13,039 nucleotides of DNA from Desulfurococcales archaeon. GTDB taxonomy: Archaea > Thermoproteota > Thermoprotei_A > Sulfolobales > NBVN01. The position numbers and the translations under genes are program-made. The notes beneath the pieces were generated by a model that was given only the letters and a program-made list of their open reading frames with translations, searched no databases and was not told the DNA's origin. Below, piece by piece: positions 1-7,558 of the stretch (position 1 is its first letter; each line of letters opens with the position of its first letter). The stretch spans positions 1-13,039 of the forward strand of contig JAGGTW010000129.1 in the NCBI GenBank assembly GCA_021163585.1, in the 5' to 3' direction.

Positions 1-2
1 CG

Positions 3-65
3 ATTGCTTTAGTTGAACTCGGTTCTATTATTGTTTTGCTAAGGCGGGCAGGAAGTTCTTATTAG
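3..65 (+). CDS. Possible 3' end of an upstream gene (partial)
   Basis: One plus-strand frame is open from the left edge to a TAG at 63-65 and encodes about 20 residues. It has a hydrophobic stretch (GSIIVLL) followed by two arginines and a short polar tail, which would suit the end of a membrane helix with a cytoplasmic tail. The other two plus-strand frames stop within the first 16 bases. The piece is too short to assign a family and may be chance; only sequence to the left can decide. Confidence 0.35.
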   Translation: MALVELGSIIVLLRRAGSSY

Positions 66-68
66 CTG

Positions 69-76
69 TATAGTTA
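69..76 (+). promoter_or_regulatory. TATA-like box for the UPF0282 gene
   Basis: The sequence CTGTATAGTT around 68-77 resembles an archaeal TATA box. With the usual 24-28 base spacing, transcription would begin near 98. That falls downstream of the TTG at 79 and ATG at 85 but upstream of the ATG at 112, with a GGTG ribosome-binding site at 102-105 in between. This supports the ATG at 112 as the start of the next gene. The promoter call is an inference from spacing only. Confidence 0.3.
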
Positions 77-111
77 GGTTGCGTATGGTGCCTGGTCTCA
101 GGGTGTTTCCA

Positions 112-1203
112 ATGCTTAGACTTGAGAAGCTCGGTGTCAGGCTTCTATGGTTTGATAGCCTAGGTGCTAAGTGTGCGGCAGTAGCTATTGAGTCCAGTAT
201 TGGGACTATAGTAGTGGATCCGGGTGCGGCAGAAATGCAGCCCAGCTACCCGCTCTCACTAACTGAGAAGTTCGAGTTAAGGAGGAGAGCTATTAAGCTT
301 ATTGAGAAGTACCTGAAGTCAGCTATAGCTGCTGTAATTACTCACTACCACTACGACCACCACTTCCTCCCATCAGACCCGGACCTAGATAACGAACGCG
401 TACTACTTGGAAAAACTCTCATTATAAAAAACCCGAACAAGTACATTAATGAGAGCCAGTGGGGCAGGGCTAGGCTCTTCCTTACGGAATTAACAGCTCT
501 TACAGGTGATGCTCTCGATAATTTTATTATGGAACCTCAAGAACTCTCTTTCGACGACCCTACGGAAGACCTTAGCATAGCACTCTCAAAGGACTTCGGT
601 AGCTATAGCAGTCGACGGAGGGAATTACTGGGTAAAGGTAGGAAGTGGTTTACTAGACTATGTAGGGAGTTATGGTCTAAGAAGCCCTGGATAAAGGAAC
701 TAACGTTACGTGACGGTACAAAAATAGTCTGGGGTGATGGTAGAACCTTCGAATTCGGCGATATAGTCATTCAGGTACTACAGCCCTGGTTCCACGGAGT
801 AGAGTATGACAGGACGGGGTGGGTTCTACCACTAGTAATTAGGAAGAACAATTACACGGTGTTCTACTCCAGTGACTTGATGGGTCCTCCGATAGAGGAC
901 TACGCGGAATATATAGTTAAGTTAAGACCTGATGCAGTAATTCTTGACGGACCCCCGACATATCTTTTCCCTTACATGCTGAATAGAGTAAATCTTAGGC
1001 GTGCAATAAACAATGCTATAACTATAATTAATTCAGGGCCCAAGCTTTTGATCTACGACCATCACTTACTCAGGGAGAAGAAATGGCGTGAGCGCACTGC
1101 AGAGGTATTTGAGGAGGCAAAGAGAAATGATGTACCAGTTCTTACAGCGGCCGAGTACTTAGGTAAAAAACCCTTAATTGATGAATTGAGTGCTAATAGG
1201 TAG
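112..1203 (+). CDS. UPF0282 family metallo-beta-lactamase-fold protein
   Basis: A predicted cytoplasmic metal-dependent hydrolase of the metallo-beta-lactamase fold, in the archaeal UPF0282 family; its substrate is unknown. Numbered from the ATG at 112 (363 residues), it shows the family's N-terminal FDSLGAK segment near 14-20, VVDPGA at 34-39 and the metal-binding motif HYHYDHH at 78-84. Further candidate ligands are H228 (WFHG), D255 (SSDLMGP), D279 (ILDGPP) and D316-H317-H318. I chose ATG 112 because GGTG lies six bases upstream and the family's conserved segment begins soon after; in-frame TTG 79 and ATG 85 are alternatives adding 11 or 9 residues. Members I recall are near 300 residues, so this one appears to carry extra sequence, probably the charged region about 120-215. 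It stands alone before a transporter gene 88 bases downstream. Family assignment is firm; function is not known. Confidence 0.85.
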   Translation: MLRLEKLGVRLLWFDSLGAKCAAVAIESSIGTIVVDPGAAEMQPSYPLSLTEKFELRRRAIKLIEKYLKSAIAAVITHYHYDHHFLPSDPDLDNERVLLGKTLIIKNPNKYINESQWGRARLFLTELTALTGDALDNFIMEPQELSFDDPTEDLSIALSKDFGSYSSRRRELLGKGRKWFTRLCRELWSKKPWIKELTLRDGTKIVWGDGRTFEFGDIVIQVLQPWFHGVEYDRTGWVLPLVIRKNNYTVFYSSDLMGPPIEDYAEYIVKLRPDAVILDGPPTYLFPYMLNRVNLRRAINNAITIINSGPKLLIYDHHLLREKKWRERTAEVFEEAKRNDVPVLTAAEYLGKKPLIDELSANR

Positions 1204-1291
1204 GGAGGCCGAAAACTACTATGTAGTGCACTGACTATAGAAGTAAATTCATAATCGTTACCCTGAGTCATAATTGGAGGGTCAGTAGTGC

Positions 1292-2206
1292 TTGATTGTT
1301 AAAAGAAAGAAGATACTAGGCTTGTCGCTTATTGCTACTGCTTCACTGCTGTGGAGTTCAGAAGGTATAGCAACAATATTTGCTGTTAGCGGTGGCTTCA
1401 ACCCTTACACCCTTGCTCTATATGTACTCATAGTTGACTTCATAATACTACTTCCAATTTGGCTAATTAAGAGAAGTGCTCCGTGGAGTATTGGACTACT
1501 ATTACTTGGTCTACTAGCAGGTGGCGGGTTCAGAATAATTTTCGCTTATTCCATATTAATCAATGGTGCAGGTATTGCGGCCGCCCTACTTCATATTGCC
1601 CCATTAATTGTTTCGCTGATATCGCCAGTGGTTTTAAAAGTCAGATTTGATAACCTATCAGTACTTCTGGCTCTTATAGCCGTCTTAGGTGCCTACGTAT
1701 CATCAAATCCTGAACTTCGACTAACTACAGCCACGGGCTTTCTAGTAGGAATAGTTCCTGCAGTAATGTATGCTACACAAATAATAATTTCTAAATACTA
1801 CCATAGTAAAGGATTTAATACCGTGGACATAGTTTTTCAGACCTTACCTACAGCAATTGTGTTACCGCTAATTACCACATTATTACTAGGTACATCTACT
1901 ATCTCAATGAACCCAGCCAGCCTGCTGTGGGCTACGTACATAGGTGTTGTATGCTCTACGATGACCTTACTGCTCTATGTCGAAGGCCTAAAATATGTTA
2001 GTGCTACGATTGCGTCAATAATAGCCCTGCTGGAACCTGTCGGCGCACTAGCTCTTGCTAACGCTATCTTGGGTGAGTCCTACACAGGTATCCAGCTGGC
2101 TGGCATAACAGCTATATTAGTGGCAACATCAGTTGCGACGCTTAAGGAAGTAAAGCAGCGACCTTTAACTAAAATTAACTTAGCTACTCCAGTTACTACA
2201 CTGTAA
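1292..2206 (+). CDS. EamA/DMT-superfamily transporter
   Basis: An integral membrane permease of the drug/metabolite transporter superfamily (two EamA repeats), probably exporting or importing a small metabolite; the substrate cannot be read from sequence. The 304 residues form about ten hydrophobic helices. The first repeat covers roughly 10-138 and the second 149-283. The second ends in the family-typical ALLEPVGALALANAILGE (245-262), followed by a QLAG helix. The N-terminus is short and basic (KRKK), as expected for a cytoplasmic start. The start is TTG, supported by GGAGGG at 1276-1281 with a ten-base spacer; a GTG at 1288 is out of frame. The gap from the UPF0282 stop is 88 bases, so cotranscription is possible but unproven. 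The length is typical of the family and nothing is disrupted. Confidence 0.88.
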   Translation: MIVKRKKILGLSLIATASLLWSSEGIATIFAVSGGFNPYTLALYVLIVDFIILLPIWLIKRSAPWSIGLLLLGLLAGGGFRIIFAYSILINGAGIAAALLHIAPLIVSLISPVVLKVRFDNLSVLLALIAVLGAYVSSNPELRLTTATGFLVGIVPAVMYATQIIISKYYHSKGFNTVDIVFQTLPTAIVLPLITTLLLGTSTISMNPASLLWATYIGVVCSTMTLLLYVEGLKYVSATIASIIALLEPVGALALANAILGESYTGIQLAGITAILVATSVATLKEVKQRPLTKINLATPVTTL

Positions 2207-2277
2207 TTACCTGTAATGACGGACTTAATTCCAGTGCTATAGTGAAGAAAAACCAACAGTCTAATTAATCGCTTAAT

Positions 2278-2289
2278 TCTTTCTTTTAC
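2278..2289 (+). terminator. T-rich tract after the transporter gene
   Basis: A pyrimidine-rich run with T clusters (TTCTTTCTTTTA) lies about 70 bases after the transporter stop and just before the AAA+ gene. Archaeal transcription can end at T tracts without a hairpin, so this may be the transporter's terminator. It also sits in the AAA+ gene's likely promoter and leader region, where an AT-rich CTAATTAATC at about 2260-2269 could be a TATA box. Confidence 0.25.
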
Positions 2290-2300
2290 TGGGTGCTGAA

Positions 2301-3752
2301 TTGGAGAGGACGTTTGCTGATGTTAAAGTACTGTGGAGCAACATGTGCAGGAATGTTAGGACTCTTTACATATCCATGTCAACTCACAAAGACACGTACT
2401 TTTCATACAGGCTGCTTGCGACCCTCAGCAGGTATAAGAACGAATTAGATGACTTAGACGACCTTAGAAGTAGGTTCCTGCTTAAGGTCAGAGTTAGGAA
2501 GAGGGTAAGTGAGAAGGAACTCGCGCACACACCCATCCCCTTATCACTAAATATTTTATCAAGGATAATCTTTAGGAACCCAGACAATGCACTATCTGTA
2601 TATGCTATCAAGGGCTTCAAGAACCCGAAGTTGCTGTCATCAGCTATAGTATTTAGTAAGTCAGCTGAGTGGAACGAAGTAGGTATGAGGTCACTCCTAA
2701 TAATTCAGGACCCGGACGCCAGTATCCAGCAGATCAAGAGAGAGGCTAATAGGTTAGCTAAGCTAATGTGGTCTGATGTGAAGAAGAGGATACTCCTGTC
2801 AGCGATGAGGTACTCATCCGTAGCTGAAGCGTTAATTCAGTATCCTGTGCTAGGTGTTATACTCATCAGTACTAAGCCAGTTAGCGTAGAGGAAATAAGA
2901 GCTGTTGTCAGTGATGGCAGCGAGTACCGGGAAGTTAAGATACCTGTCAGAATGCCAGCTTGGTCAATAACAGACCTGCCGCAGAAGATCATTGAGGACA
3001 TTGAGGTAGCTATTATCAAGCCCGTGAAGACCGGTATGAAGTTTGCTACTAGAGGCGCCTTCATAACAGGACCACCAGGAGTTGGAAAGTCGGTCATGGC
3101 CGAGGCACTGGCTGCTGCCTTAGGGCTTAAGATCGTTGAGCTACGTCCGCAGACATATAGGTCAATGTGGTATGGAGCAACGGAGAAGATGCTCAATGCT
3201 ATATTTCACCAGATAGTTAAGAAGCGCAAAGAGATTGCTCTGGTAATTGATGATGCTGAGTTTATTTCATCAAGGAAATACACCATACATGAGGCGCACA
3301 TTAGTGAGATATCCACAATACTGTACCATCTTCAGAGACCTGACAGACCGTTCACGGTCTTAACAGCTAATAATCCAGACCTGATCGACCCAGCAATACT
3401 GAGGCCGGGGAGAATTGACGTAACCATAGTTCTCGGGTACCCTGACAGGAAGATGAGGAGAAGAGCGCTCCTCAAACATGCGCAACTCTACGGGATAAGC
3501 ATAGATGAAAAATGCATTGACATGGTGGTCGACATGACCAGGTGGTATTCGCTGGCGGAGGTTGACGCCTTCATTAGGCTGGCGGCCGGTAAAGGCAACA
3601 GCAAAGTGGGTGTAGATGAAATTCTGTGGGCGAAAAAGAAGTTTAATATAGTGGCCTCAGAGCGCAGCTCCATGCAGGACTACCTCAGGTGGTGGGCCAA
3701 CAAGGCCCAAGGAATAATTATATCCTACATACCCCATGAGAATGAAATATGA
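2301..3752 (+). CDS. AAA+ ATPase with unrecognised N-terminal region
   Basis: A 483-residue AAA-family ATPase. The C-terminal half has Walker A GPPGVGKS (257-264), a pore-loop-like SMWYGATEK (288-296), Walker B IALVIDDAEF (312-321), sensor 1 TANNPD (355-360) and the second-region-of-homology segment DPAILRPGRID (363-373) with arginine-finger candidates R368 and R371. A helical lid follows to about 450, and the tail has RWWANKAQ. The order resembles the classic AAA clade (Cdc48/VPS4/proteasomal ATPase type), probably working as a hexameric remodeller, but the partner is unknown. The Walker B second acid is Asp (DDAE) rather than Glu. Residues 1-230 match nothing I recognise; they are basic early on (about 55-75) and have no clear membrane segment. 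The start is TTG with GGGTG at 2291-2295, five bases upstream. It converges with the DUF429 gene, 13 bases from its stop. The AAA module is certain; the role is not. Confidence 0.87.
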   Translation: MERTFADVKVLWSNMCRNVRTLYISMSTHKDTYFSYRLLATLSRYKNELDDLDDLRSRFLLKVRVRKRVSEKELAHTPIPLSLNILSRIIFRNPDNALSVYAIKGFKNPKLLSSAIVFSKSAEWNEVGMRSLLIIQDPDASIQQIKREANRLAKLMWSDVKKRILLSAMRYSSVAEALIQYPVLGVILISTKPVSVEEIRAVVSDGSEYREVKIPVRMPAWSITDLPQKIIEDIEVAIIKPVKTGMKFATRGAFITGPPGVGKSVMAEALAAALGLKIVELRPQTYRSMWYGATEKMLNAIFHQIVKKRKEIALVIDDAEFISSRKYTIHEAHISEISTILYHLQRPDRPFTVLTANNPDLIDPAILRPGRIDVTIVLGYPDRKMRRRALLKHAQLYGISIDEKCIDMVVDMTRWYSLAEVDAFIRLAAGKGNSKVGVDEILWAKKKFNIVASERSSMQDYLRWWANKAQGIIISYIPHENEI

Positions 3753-3765
3753 GGCACGTCCTGAA

Positions 3766-4341
3766 TCATATATTCCCTAACTTCCTCAGGATATATACAG
3801 TTCCGTCACCAGCACTCACAGCTTCACTACATCCCTTAACATAGCAGTAAGCAACCACAGCTGCAACAACCGAGTCACTTAAGTCCTTAACCATGACTCT
3901 GCTAGTAAAATCCTCAACACCTATCTTAATCCCCAGCAACTCTAGGAGATCACCGCATGAATTGACTCCTGCCTTCAGCAGGGCGCTACGCGGGTGTGTT
4001 TCAATGACCTCGATACTTAAGGATCTCAATTTCTCAGCTATTTTCCATCCTCTGACGCTGAGGTCTCGCATCCACTTAAAGTTAGGGGGAAATACCCTAA
4101 AGCCGTACTTGATCAGTAATCTATCTACATCTCTCATTTTAGGAGATCTAATTAAGGGGGCATCAATAGCTATGACACGTACCCTATCCTCCAAAACCTC
4201 ATTAATTATTGACTCATCAGTACCTAAGCACTTAATCTTAGTTAGGAGAGGATGCCTTTCAGTAAGAACTATTAACGTATAGCCACTGCATCTTTTAGGG
4301 CTTGCCGCTAAATCCAAGCCTGCTACTGCCTGCCTCATCAC
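3766..4341 (-). CDS. DUF429 family protein (predicted RNase H-like nuclease)
   Basis: A 191-residue DUF429 protein, a family predicted to have an RNase H-like nuclease fold; no activity is known to me. Recognisable segments in order are GLDLAASPKRCSGY (8-21), IAIDAPL (57-63), VDRLL (73-77), RVFPPNF (82-88), ETHPRSAL (114-121) and DLSDSVVAAVVAYCY (153-167). D10, D60, E114 and D156 are plausible metal-binding acids by analogy with RNase H-like folds. The start can be GTG at 4341 or the adjacent ATG at 4338; no clear ribosome-binding site precedes either. The upstream PadR gene ends 11 bases away, so the two are probably cotranscribed and translation may be coupled. Length and motif order look complete. 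The family call is strong and the nuclease role is inferred. Confidence 0.82.
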   Translation of the reverse strand: MMRQAVAGLDLAASPKRCSGYTLIVLTERHPLLTKIKCLGTDESIINEVLEDRVRVIAIDAPLIRSPKMRDVDRLLIKYGFRVFPPNFKWMRDLSVRGWKIAEKLRSLSIEVIETHPRSALLKAGVNSCGDLLELLGIKIGVEDFTSRVMVKDLSDSVVAAVVAYCYVKGCSEAVSAGDGTVYILRKLGNI

Positions 4342-4352
4342 GCTTAACTTAC

Positions 4353-4703
4353 TTAATCATTATTATTGTTACCTATTATCTCCTTTATCCTATTAATGTT
4401 CTTTTCAACAAACTTAACAGCCTCTTCTAGTGTTCTCCTACCTTCCTCAGTTATTTCATATGTTTTAGGCTGCTCCTTCGCCACCCTAACAAGTCCCTCC
4501 CTACTCAATTTATAGATCACTGTGTACAGGGTGATGGTACTGGGATTAAACCCAAATATCCTCCTTATCCTCCTTCTAACGTCGTACGCGTATGTAGGGC
4601 CATTCACTAAGCAAGCAAGAACGTAGAGCCACAGGTTTTCCACCGTTAATTTACGGTTCAGCCTGACCAATGCTTTAAGTGATGACATGACTGGGTCCCG
4701 CAC
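4353..4703 (-). CDS. PadR-like winged-helix transcriptional regulator
   Basis: A small (116-residue) DNA-binding protein of the PadR-like winged-helix type. After a basic lead-in, NLWLYVLACLVNGPTYAYD (23-41) forms the first helices. ITLYTVIYKLSREGLV (57-72) is the recognition helix and start of the wing, and KTYEITEEGRRTLEEA (80-95) is the wing strand and following helix, as in PadR proteins. The C-terminal helix (about 93-111) is charged and probably makes the dimer. The ligand and targets are unknown. The start is GTG 4703, with an AGAGG-like site close upstream; ATG 4688 in the same frame is a reasonable alternative. A TATA-like box at 4735-4742 fits transcription from near 4712. It lies 11 bases before the DUF429 gene and 57 bases after the DHH gene. 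Confidence 0.82.
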   Translation of the reverse strand: MRDPVMSSLKALVRLNRKLTVENLWLYVLACLVNGPTYAYDVRRRIRRIFGFNPSTITLYTVIYKLSREGLVRVAKEQPKTYEITEEGRRTLEEAVKFVEKNINRIKEIIGNNNND

Positions 4704-4734
4704 CCGCCTCTCAAGGCAAGTCTTTAACTCGTGA

Positions 4735-4742
4735 TTTATATA
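4735..4742 (-). promoter_or_regulatory. TATA-like box for the PadR-DUF429 pair
   Basis: On the minus strand CATATATAAATC holds a good archaeal TATA match (TATATAAA). Its centre is about 26 bases before position 4712, giving a short leader of roughly nine bases to GTG 4703, or 24 to ATG 4688. This suggests the PadR gene has its own promoter rather than depending only on read-through from the DHH gene. The site and spacing are seen; use is inferred. Confidence 0.5.
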
Positions 4743-4760
4743 TGTTTATGTATTAATTCA

Positions 4761-5738
4761 TTAACTGTATGATTTAATTACCTCTGAAATTCTCTTAATA
4801 CACCAGTTTAAGTGAAATCGTTTTATTCCCAGTAAACTTAAGAGTCTGATATAGAAGGGAGGCTTAAGCGGGGCTCCAGCTGCTTGAGGGTGTCCCCCAC
4901 CACCCAGTGCCTTAGCTATCTCCCTGACATTAAATGTCCTGCTTCTTAAGCTAACTGAGCCATACCTTACTATGACCGCAATATCTGCCTGAAACCTGCT
5001 GAGCAACATGTTAGCCACATACGATGTCAGGTGCTCTTCGCTTCCCTTAAAGTAAGCTACGACCTTTACGTTCCCGACCTCAGTAACTACAGCTTCACTA
5101 ATAGCCTTGCTGAAAACCCTTAACTCGTTACTGACAGCCCTCTCAACCACCTCCCTAACCTCATCGTCTAAAGCACCACTGAATTCACGTAACTTCATGA
5201 CTACGTGCTTCTTCCAGTCATAACCACCTCTAAAGCCTGCATACCTTGCTAGGAAGTTTCCTGGCCAGTAATCAAACCTCCATAAATCTATAGAGCAGGC
5301 AGCTCTGACTAACACATCTACACCCTCGCCTCTGAGACCTAGGTGATTAGCCACCACTCCCGAAGCACAAGTACTTCTATCTACATATAAGTCAGTGCCA
5401 GTACTCCTAACAATCTTAATCCACTCTTCATCCCATATATGATGGTCAAACCACATGACCCGACCACCTGATGAGATTATTCTATTTAATTGCTTGACAA
5501 CCTTAGGCAGTGTAGAAGCATTTGCCCCAAGATCCGCTATGTAAACACATGCTTTATTAGGTACCTTATTGAGTACCGCATACAATTGATGTGGTTGTGC
5601 AAAATATAACCTGGTCGCACAACCCACATACTTAAGTATTAATGCAGCAGAAGTCAAACCATCAAGATCTGTATGAGTAACTATAACTACCTCAGATCTC
5701 TGCTCATTCCCTACGTTTCTGCATGCCGTGCCCATCAT
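4761..5738 (-). CDS. DHH/DHHA1 family phosphoesterase
   Basis: A 325-residue cytoplasmic metal-dependent phosphoesterase of the DHH superfamily (RecJ/NrnA-like), expected to cleave phosphodiester or phosphomonoester bonds in nucleotides or short nucleic acids. Motif I is THTDLDG (21-27), motif II is YIADLGAN (66-73), and motif III is the name-giving DHH (98-100) within MWFDHHIWDEEW. Motif IV is STCASGVVANHL (122-133), followed by a conserved-looking D151. The DHHA1 substrate-binding domain ends in GGGGHPQAAGAPL (279-291). All expected catalytic residues are present. The start is ATG 5738 or the adjacent ATG 5735; AGGTGAT at 5748-5742 is an excellent ribosome-binding site. Its length suits NrnA/archaeal DHH proteins rather than full bacterial RecJ. 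It follows deoA by 217 bases. Candidate substrates are nanoRNA, pAp or a cyclic dinucleotide; these cannot be told apart here. Confidence 0.87.
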   Translation of the reverse strand: MMGTACRNVGNEQRSEVVIVTHTDLDGLTSAALILKYVGCATRLYFAQPHQLYAVLNKVPNKACVYIADLGANASTLPKVVKQLNRIISSGGRVMWFDHHIWDEEWIKIVRSTGTDLYVDRSTCASGVVANHLGLRGEGVDVLVRAACSIDLWRFDYWPGNFLARYAGFRGGYDWKKHVVMKLREFSGALDDEVREVVERAVSNELRVFSKAISEAVVTEVGNVKVVAYFKGSEEHLTSYVANMLLSRFQADIAVIVRYGSVSLRSRTFNVREIAKALGGGGHPQAAGAPLKPPFYIRLLSLLGIKRFHLNWCIKRISEVIKSYS

Positions 5739-5955
5739 GTAATCACCTGTGATATCAATTATATTCTCCGCCTCGAATACTTTACAGTAATTACGTAGTA
5801 CATTAAAATATGATTAAGGCATAGGTAATATCCCCCCAGTTTAAAGCCAATTTGTAGGATAGTGAAGGCACATGAAGGATCGGGCAGGCTGATCGGTAGG
5901 GTAGACAGCAGTAAATAATGGTGAAGTAGTGGAAATTACTCTTGTTTGCGCATAA
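5739..5955 (-). promoter_or_regulatory. Intergenic region between deoA and the DHH gene
   Basis: No gene or structured RNA is evident in these 217 bases. Reading toward the DHH gene, possible TATA-like sites are CTTTAAAC (about 5839-5846), ATATTTTAAT (about 5805-5814) and AATATAAT (about 5759-5766); only the first two leave room for the SD-bearing leader. A G-run motif, GGGGGATATTAC on the minus strand (5836-5825), resembles the sequence upstream of the dtxR-family gene. The plus strand has two GATCGG copies at 5878-5883 and 5891-5896. ATCACCTGTGAT at about 5743-5754 is a short palindrome overlapping the ribosome-binding site and could be an operator. All regulatory roles are guesses. Confidence 0.3.
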
Positions 5956-7464
5956 TCACATATACTCGGGATACATTTCAAGCAACATACCTTCTATCGC
6001 TATGGGCTTCAGCTCACTTACTTTTTTAATTGCTTCTTCAAGTCTTACGGAGGAGTTGCTGTATATCTCCATTAATACCTCACCTTTCCTTACTTTATGT
6101 CCTCTCTTAACATATAACTTGACACCAGCTCCTTTGTCGTAAGGTGCCCCAACTATTCTAGCCAGAGTCGTTATTGGTCTATTGTAGACCCCCGTCACGT
6201 ATCCCTCAATGGGAGCTCTCACCTCTGCCTTGTGCTTCCCTACGGGTATGTCATCAGGCCTTACTTCTGGGTTCCCACCCTGTGCACTAACGATCTTCTT
6301 GAACATCTCGTACGCCTTGCCACTACTCAGTACCTCCTTAGCTAATTCCCTCCCCGCCCCCTTAGGAGCTACTCCGGCCATCTCCAGTACTACCCCAGCC
6401 AATGACGTAGCCTTCTCCCTAAGTGACATAGGGCCTCCGCCCTGCAGTGTTTCAAGTGCTTCCCTAGCCTCTAGGGCTGGCCCAACAGTGTAACCTATGG
6501 GCTGCTCACCGTAAGTAAGCGCACATCTAATGTTTAGTTCGAGGCCGTGACCTACCTGAGTAAATATCGATGCTAGTTCCCTACCCTTCTCTAATGATTC
6601 AACTTTAGCTCCGGCACCTACTGGGATATCTATGAGTAAGTTCTTAACACTCATGCTTAACTTCTTCGAGAGTATTGATGCTATCATCTGAGACAGCGGG
6701 TCAGCCATGAGAACGTACTCAACCCTTATCAGTATGTCATCTGCTGGGGCCAGGTTCAGCGTTCCTCCCCATATAATAAAACCATTAACCTTCTTTGATA
6801 GCTCGAGCACTTCATCCATTGTGAACTCGACTCTAGCGAAGACCTCCATGGTGTCGGCAGTGCCCGCAGGGGACGTAATAGCTCGTGAAGACGTCTTAGG
6901 TATGAACACACCTGTTGAGGCAATTATGGGTACAGCAACTATAGAAACCTTGGAATTACCTGGAACACCGCCTATTGAGTGCATATCGTAAACAGGCTTG
7001 TCGAACTCTAGTTTATTACCTGTCTCAACCATAGCTTTAGTTAATGATATCATCTCAGCCACATCCATACCCACGCTCATTTGAGCTGATATGAAGGCTG
7101 CGATTTCGACATCAGTCAGTACATCAGAAACCACATCCTTGATTATAGTATATATTTCATCGTAACTCAGCTTACTTCCATGCAACTTCTTCTTTATATA
7201 TCTCACCGAGGTAGGGGTCACGTAAGGCACTAGTTCAACATCACTTGGTCTGCCCAGAACTTCATAGATCGGTCTAGGCAGCAGCACTTTATTGCCGCTT
7301 AATTCATCGCTTACGCCAGCGAAAAACGTGAACTCTCTGCGTCCTGCAATAACCTTAACCCTACAACCCGGGCATATGTCCAGTACCTTAGCTACGTCCC
7401 TGCTAATTAGCATGAGTCTTAAGTTACCGAAGTCTGTAGAGAAAACACCCGCCTTAACCTTCAC
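5956..7464 (-). CDS. deoA: AMP phosphorylase (archaeal DeoA type)
   Basis: This cytoplasmic enzyme splits AMP (and often other NMPs) with phosphate into free base and ribose-1,5-bisphosphate. In archaea this is the first step of the route through R15P isomerase and form III RuBisCO to 3-phosphoglycerate. The 502 residues match the family's usual length. An archaeal N-terminal domain (1-85) is followed by the thymidine-phosphorylase-like fold, with MHSIGGVPGNSK (161-172), TSSRAITSPAGTADT (191-205), WGGTLNLAPADD (232-243), ADPLSQMIASILSKKLS (254-270) and DIPVGAGAKV (279-288). D255 aligns with the family's proposed general acid. GTG 7464 is the start, with GAGGTG at 7478-7473, eight bases upstream; an ATG inside that spacer is out of frame. 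No partner of the AMP pathway lies in the window. Identification is very secure; AMP rather than thymidine as substrate rests on the archaeal N-terminal domain and overall similarity. Confidence 0.95.
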   Translation of the reverse strand: MKVKAGVFSTDFGNLRLMLISRDVAKVLDICPGCRVKVIAGRREFTFFAGVSDELSGNKVLLPRPIYEVLGRPSDVELVPYVTPTSVRYIKKKLHGSKLSYDEIYTIIKDVVSDVLTDVEIAAFISAQMSVGMDVAEMISLTKAMVETGNKLEFDKPVYDMHSIGGVPGNSKVSIVAVPIIASTGVFIPKTSSRAITSPAGTADTMEVFARVEFTMDEVLELSKKVNGFIIWGGTLNLAPADDILIRVEYVLMADPLSQMIASILSKKLSMSVKNLLIDIPVGAGAKVESLEKGRELASIFTQVGHGLELNIRCALTYGEQPIGYTVGPALEAREALETLQGGGPMSLREKATSLAGVVLEMAGVAPKGAGRELAKEVLSSGKAYEMFKKIVSAQGGNPEVRPDDIPVGKHKAEVRAPIEGYVTGVYNRPITTLARIVGAPYDKGAGVKLYVKRGHKVRKGEVLMEIYSNSSVRLEEAIKKVSELKPIAIEGMLLEMYPEYM

Positions 7465-7501
7465 ACTTCATCCACCTCAGTAATAAGTACAATTAATAAA
7501 C

Positions 7502-7509
7502 ACTATAAA
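7502..7509 (-). promoter_or_regulatory. TATA-like box upstream of deoA
   Basis: On the minus strand CTTTATAGTG provides an archaeal TATA-like octamer (TTTATAGT). At standard spacing transcription would begin near 7479, just before the GAGGTG ribosome-binding site at 7478-7473. A second AT box (TTTATTAA, about 7500-7493) lies too close to allow the ribosome-binding site in the message. This suggests deoA is transcribed separately from the ABC transporter genes upstream. Confidence 0.4.
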
Positions 7510-7558
7510 GGTAAATTAACCTAACTTCATTTCTTAAAGGAAACTCAGCAGTAATTTC

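Noticed and set aside
1215..1227. ACTAC-TAT-GTAGT hairpin after the UPF0282 stop
   Set aside because: Only five pairs, three-base loop and no T tract; not enough to call a terminator.
3893..4282. 129-codon plus-strand frame opposite the DUF429 gene
   Set aside because: The opposite strand carries a complete, motif-bearing DUF429 protein; this frame shows no recognisable domain.
4335..4341. Perfect C-box-like GTGATGA on the minus strand at the DUF429 start
   Set aside because: No D or D' CTGA follows at the required distance; the match comes from adjacent GTG and ATG start codons.
5843..5892. Possible C/D-like pattern on the plus strand (ATGAAGGA then CTGA) between deoA and the DHH gene
   Set aside because: The C box is poor, the guide would be nine bases, and there is no second C/D pair.
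6209..6991. Open frames of 94 codons on the plus strand opposite deoA, and a 207-codon one at 7768-8391 opposite the ABC permease
   Set aside because: They are antisense to strongly recognised genes, have low-complexity Ser/Thr/Pro-rich translations and no family motifs; they arise from codon bias of the real genes.
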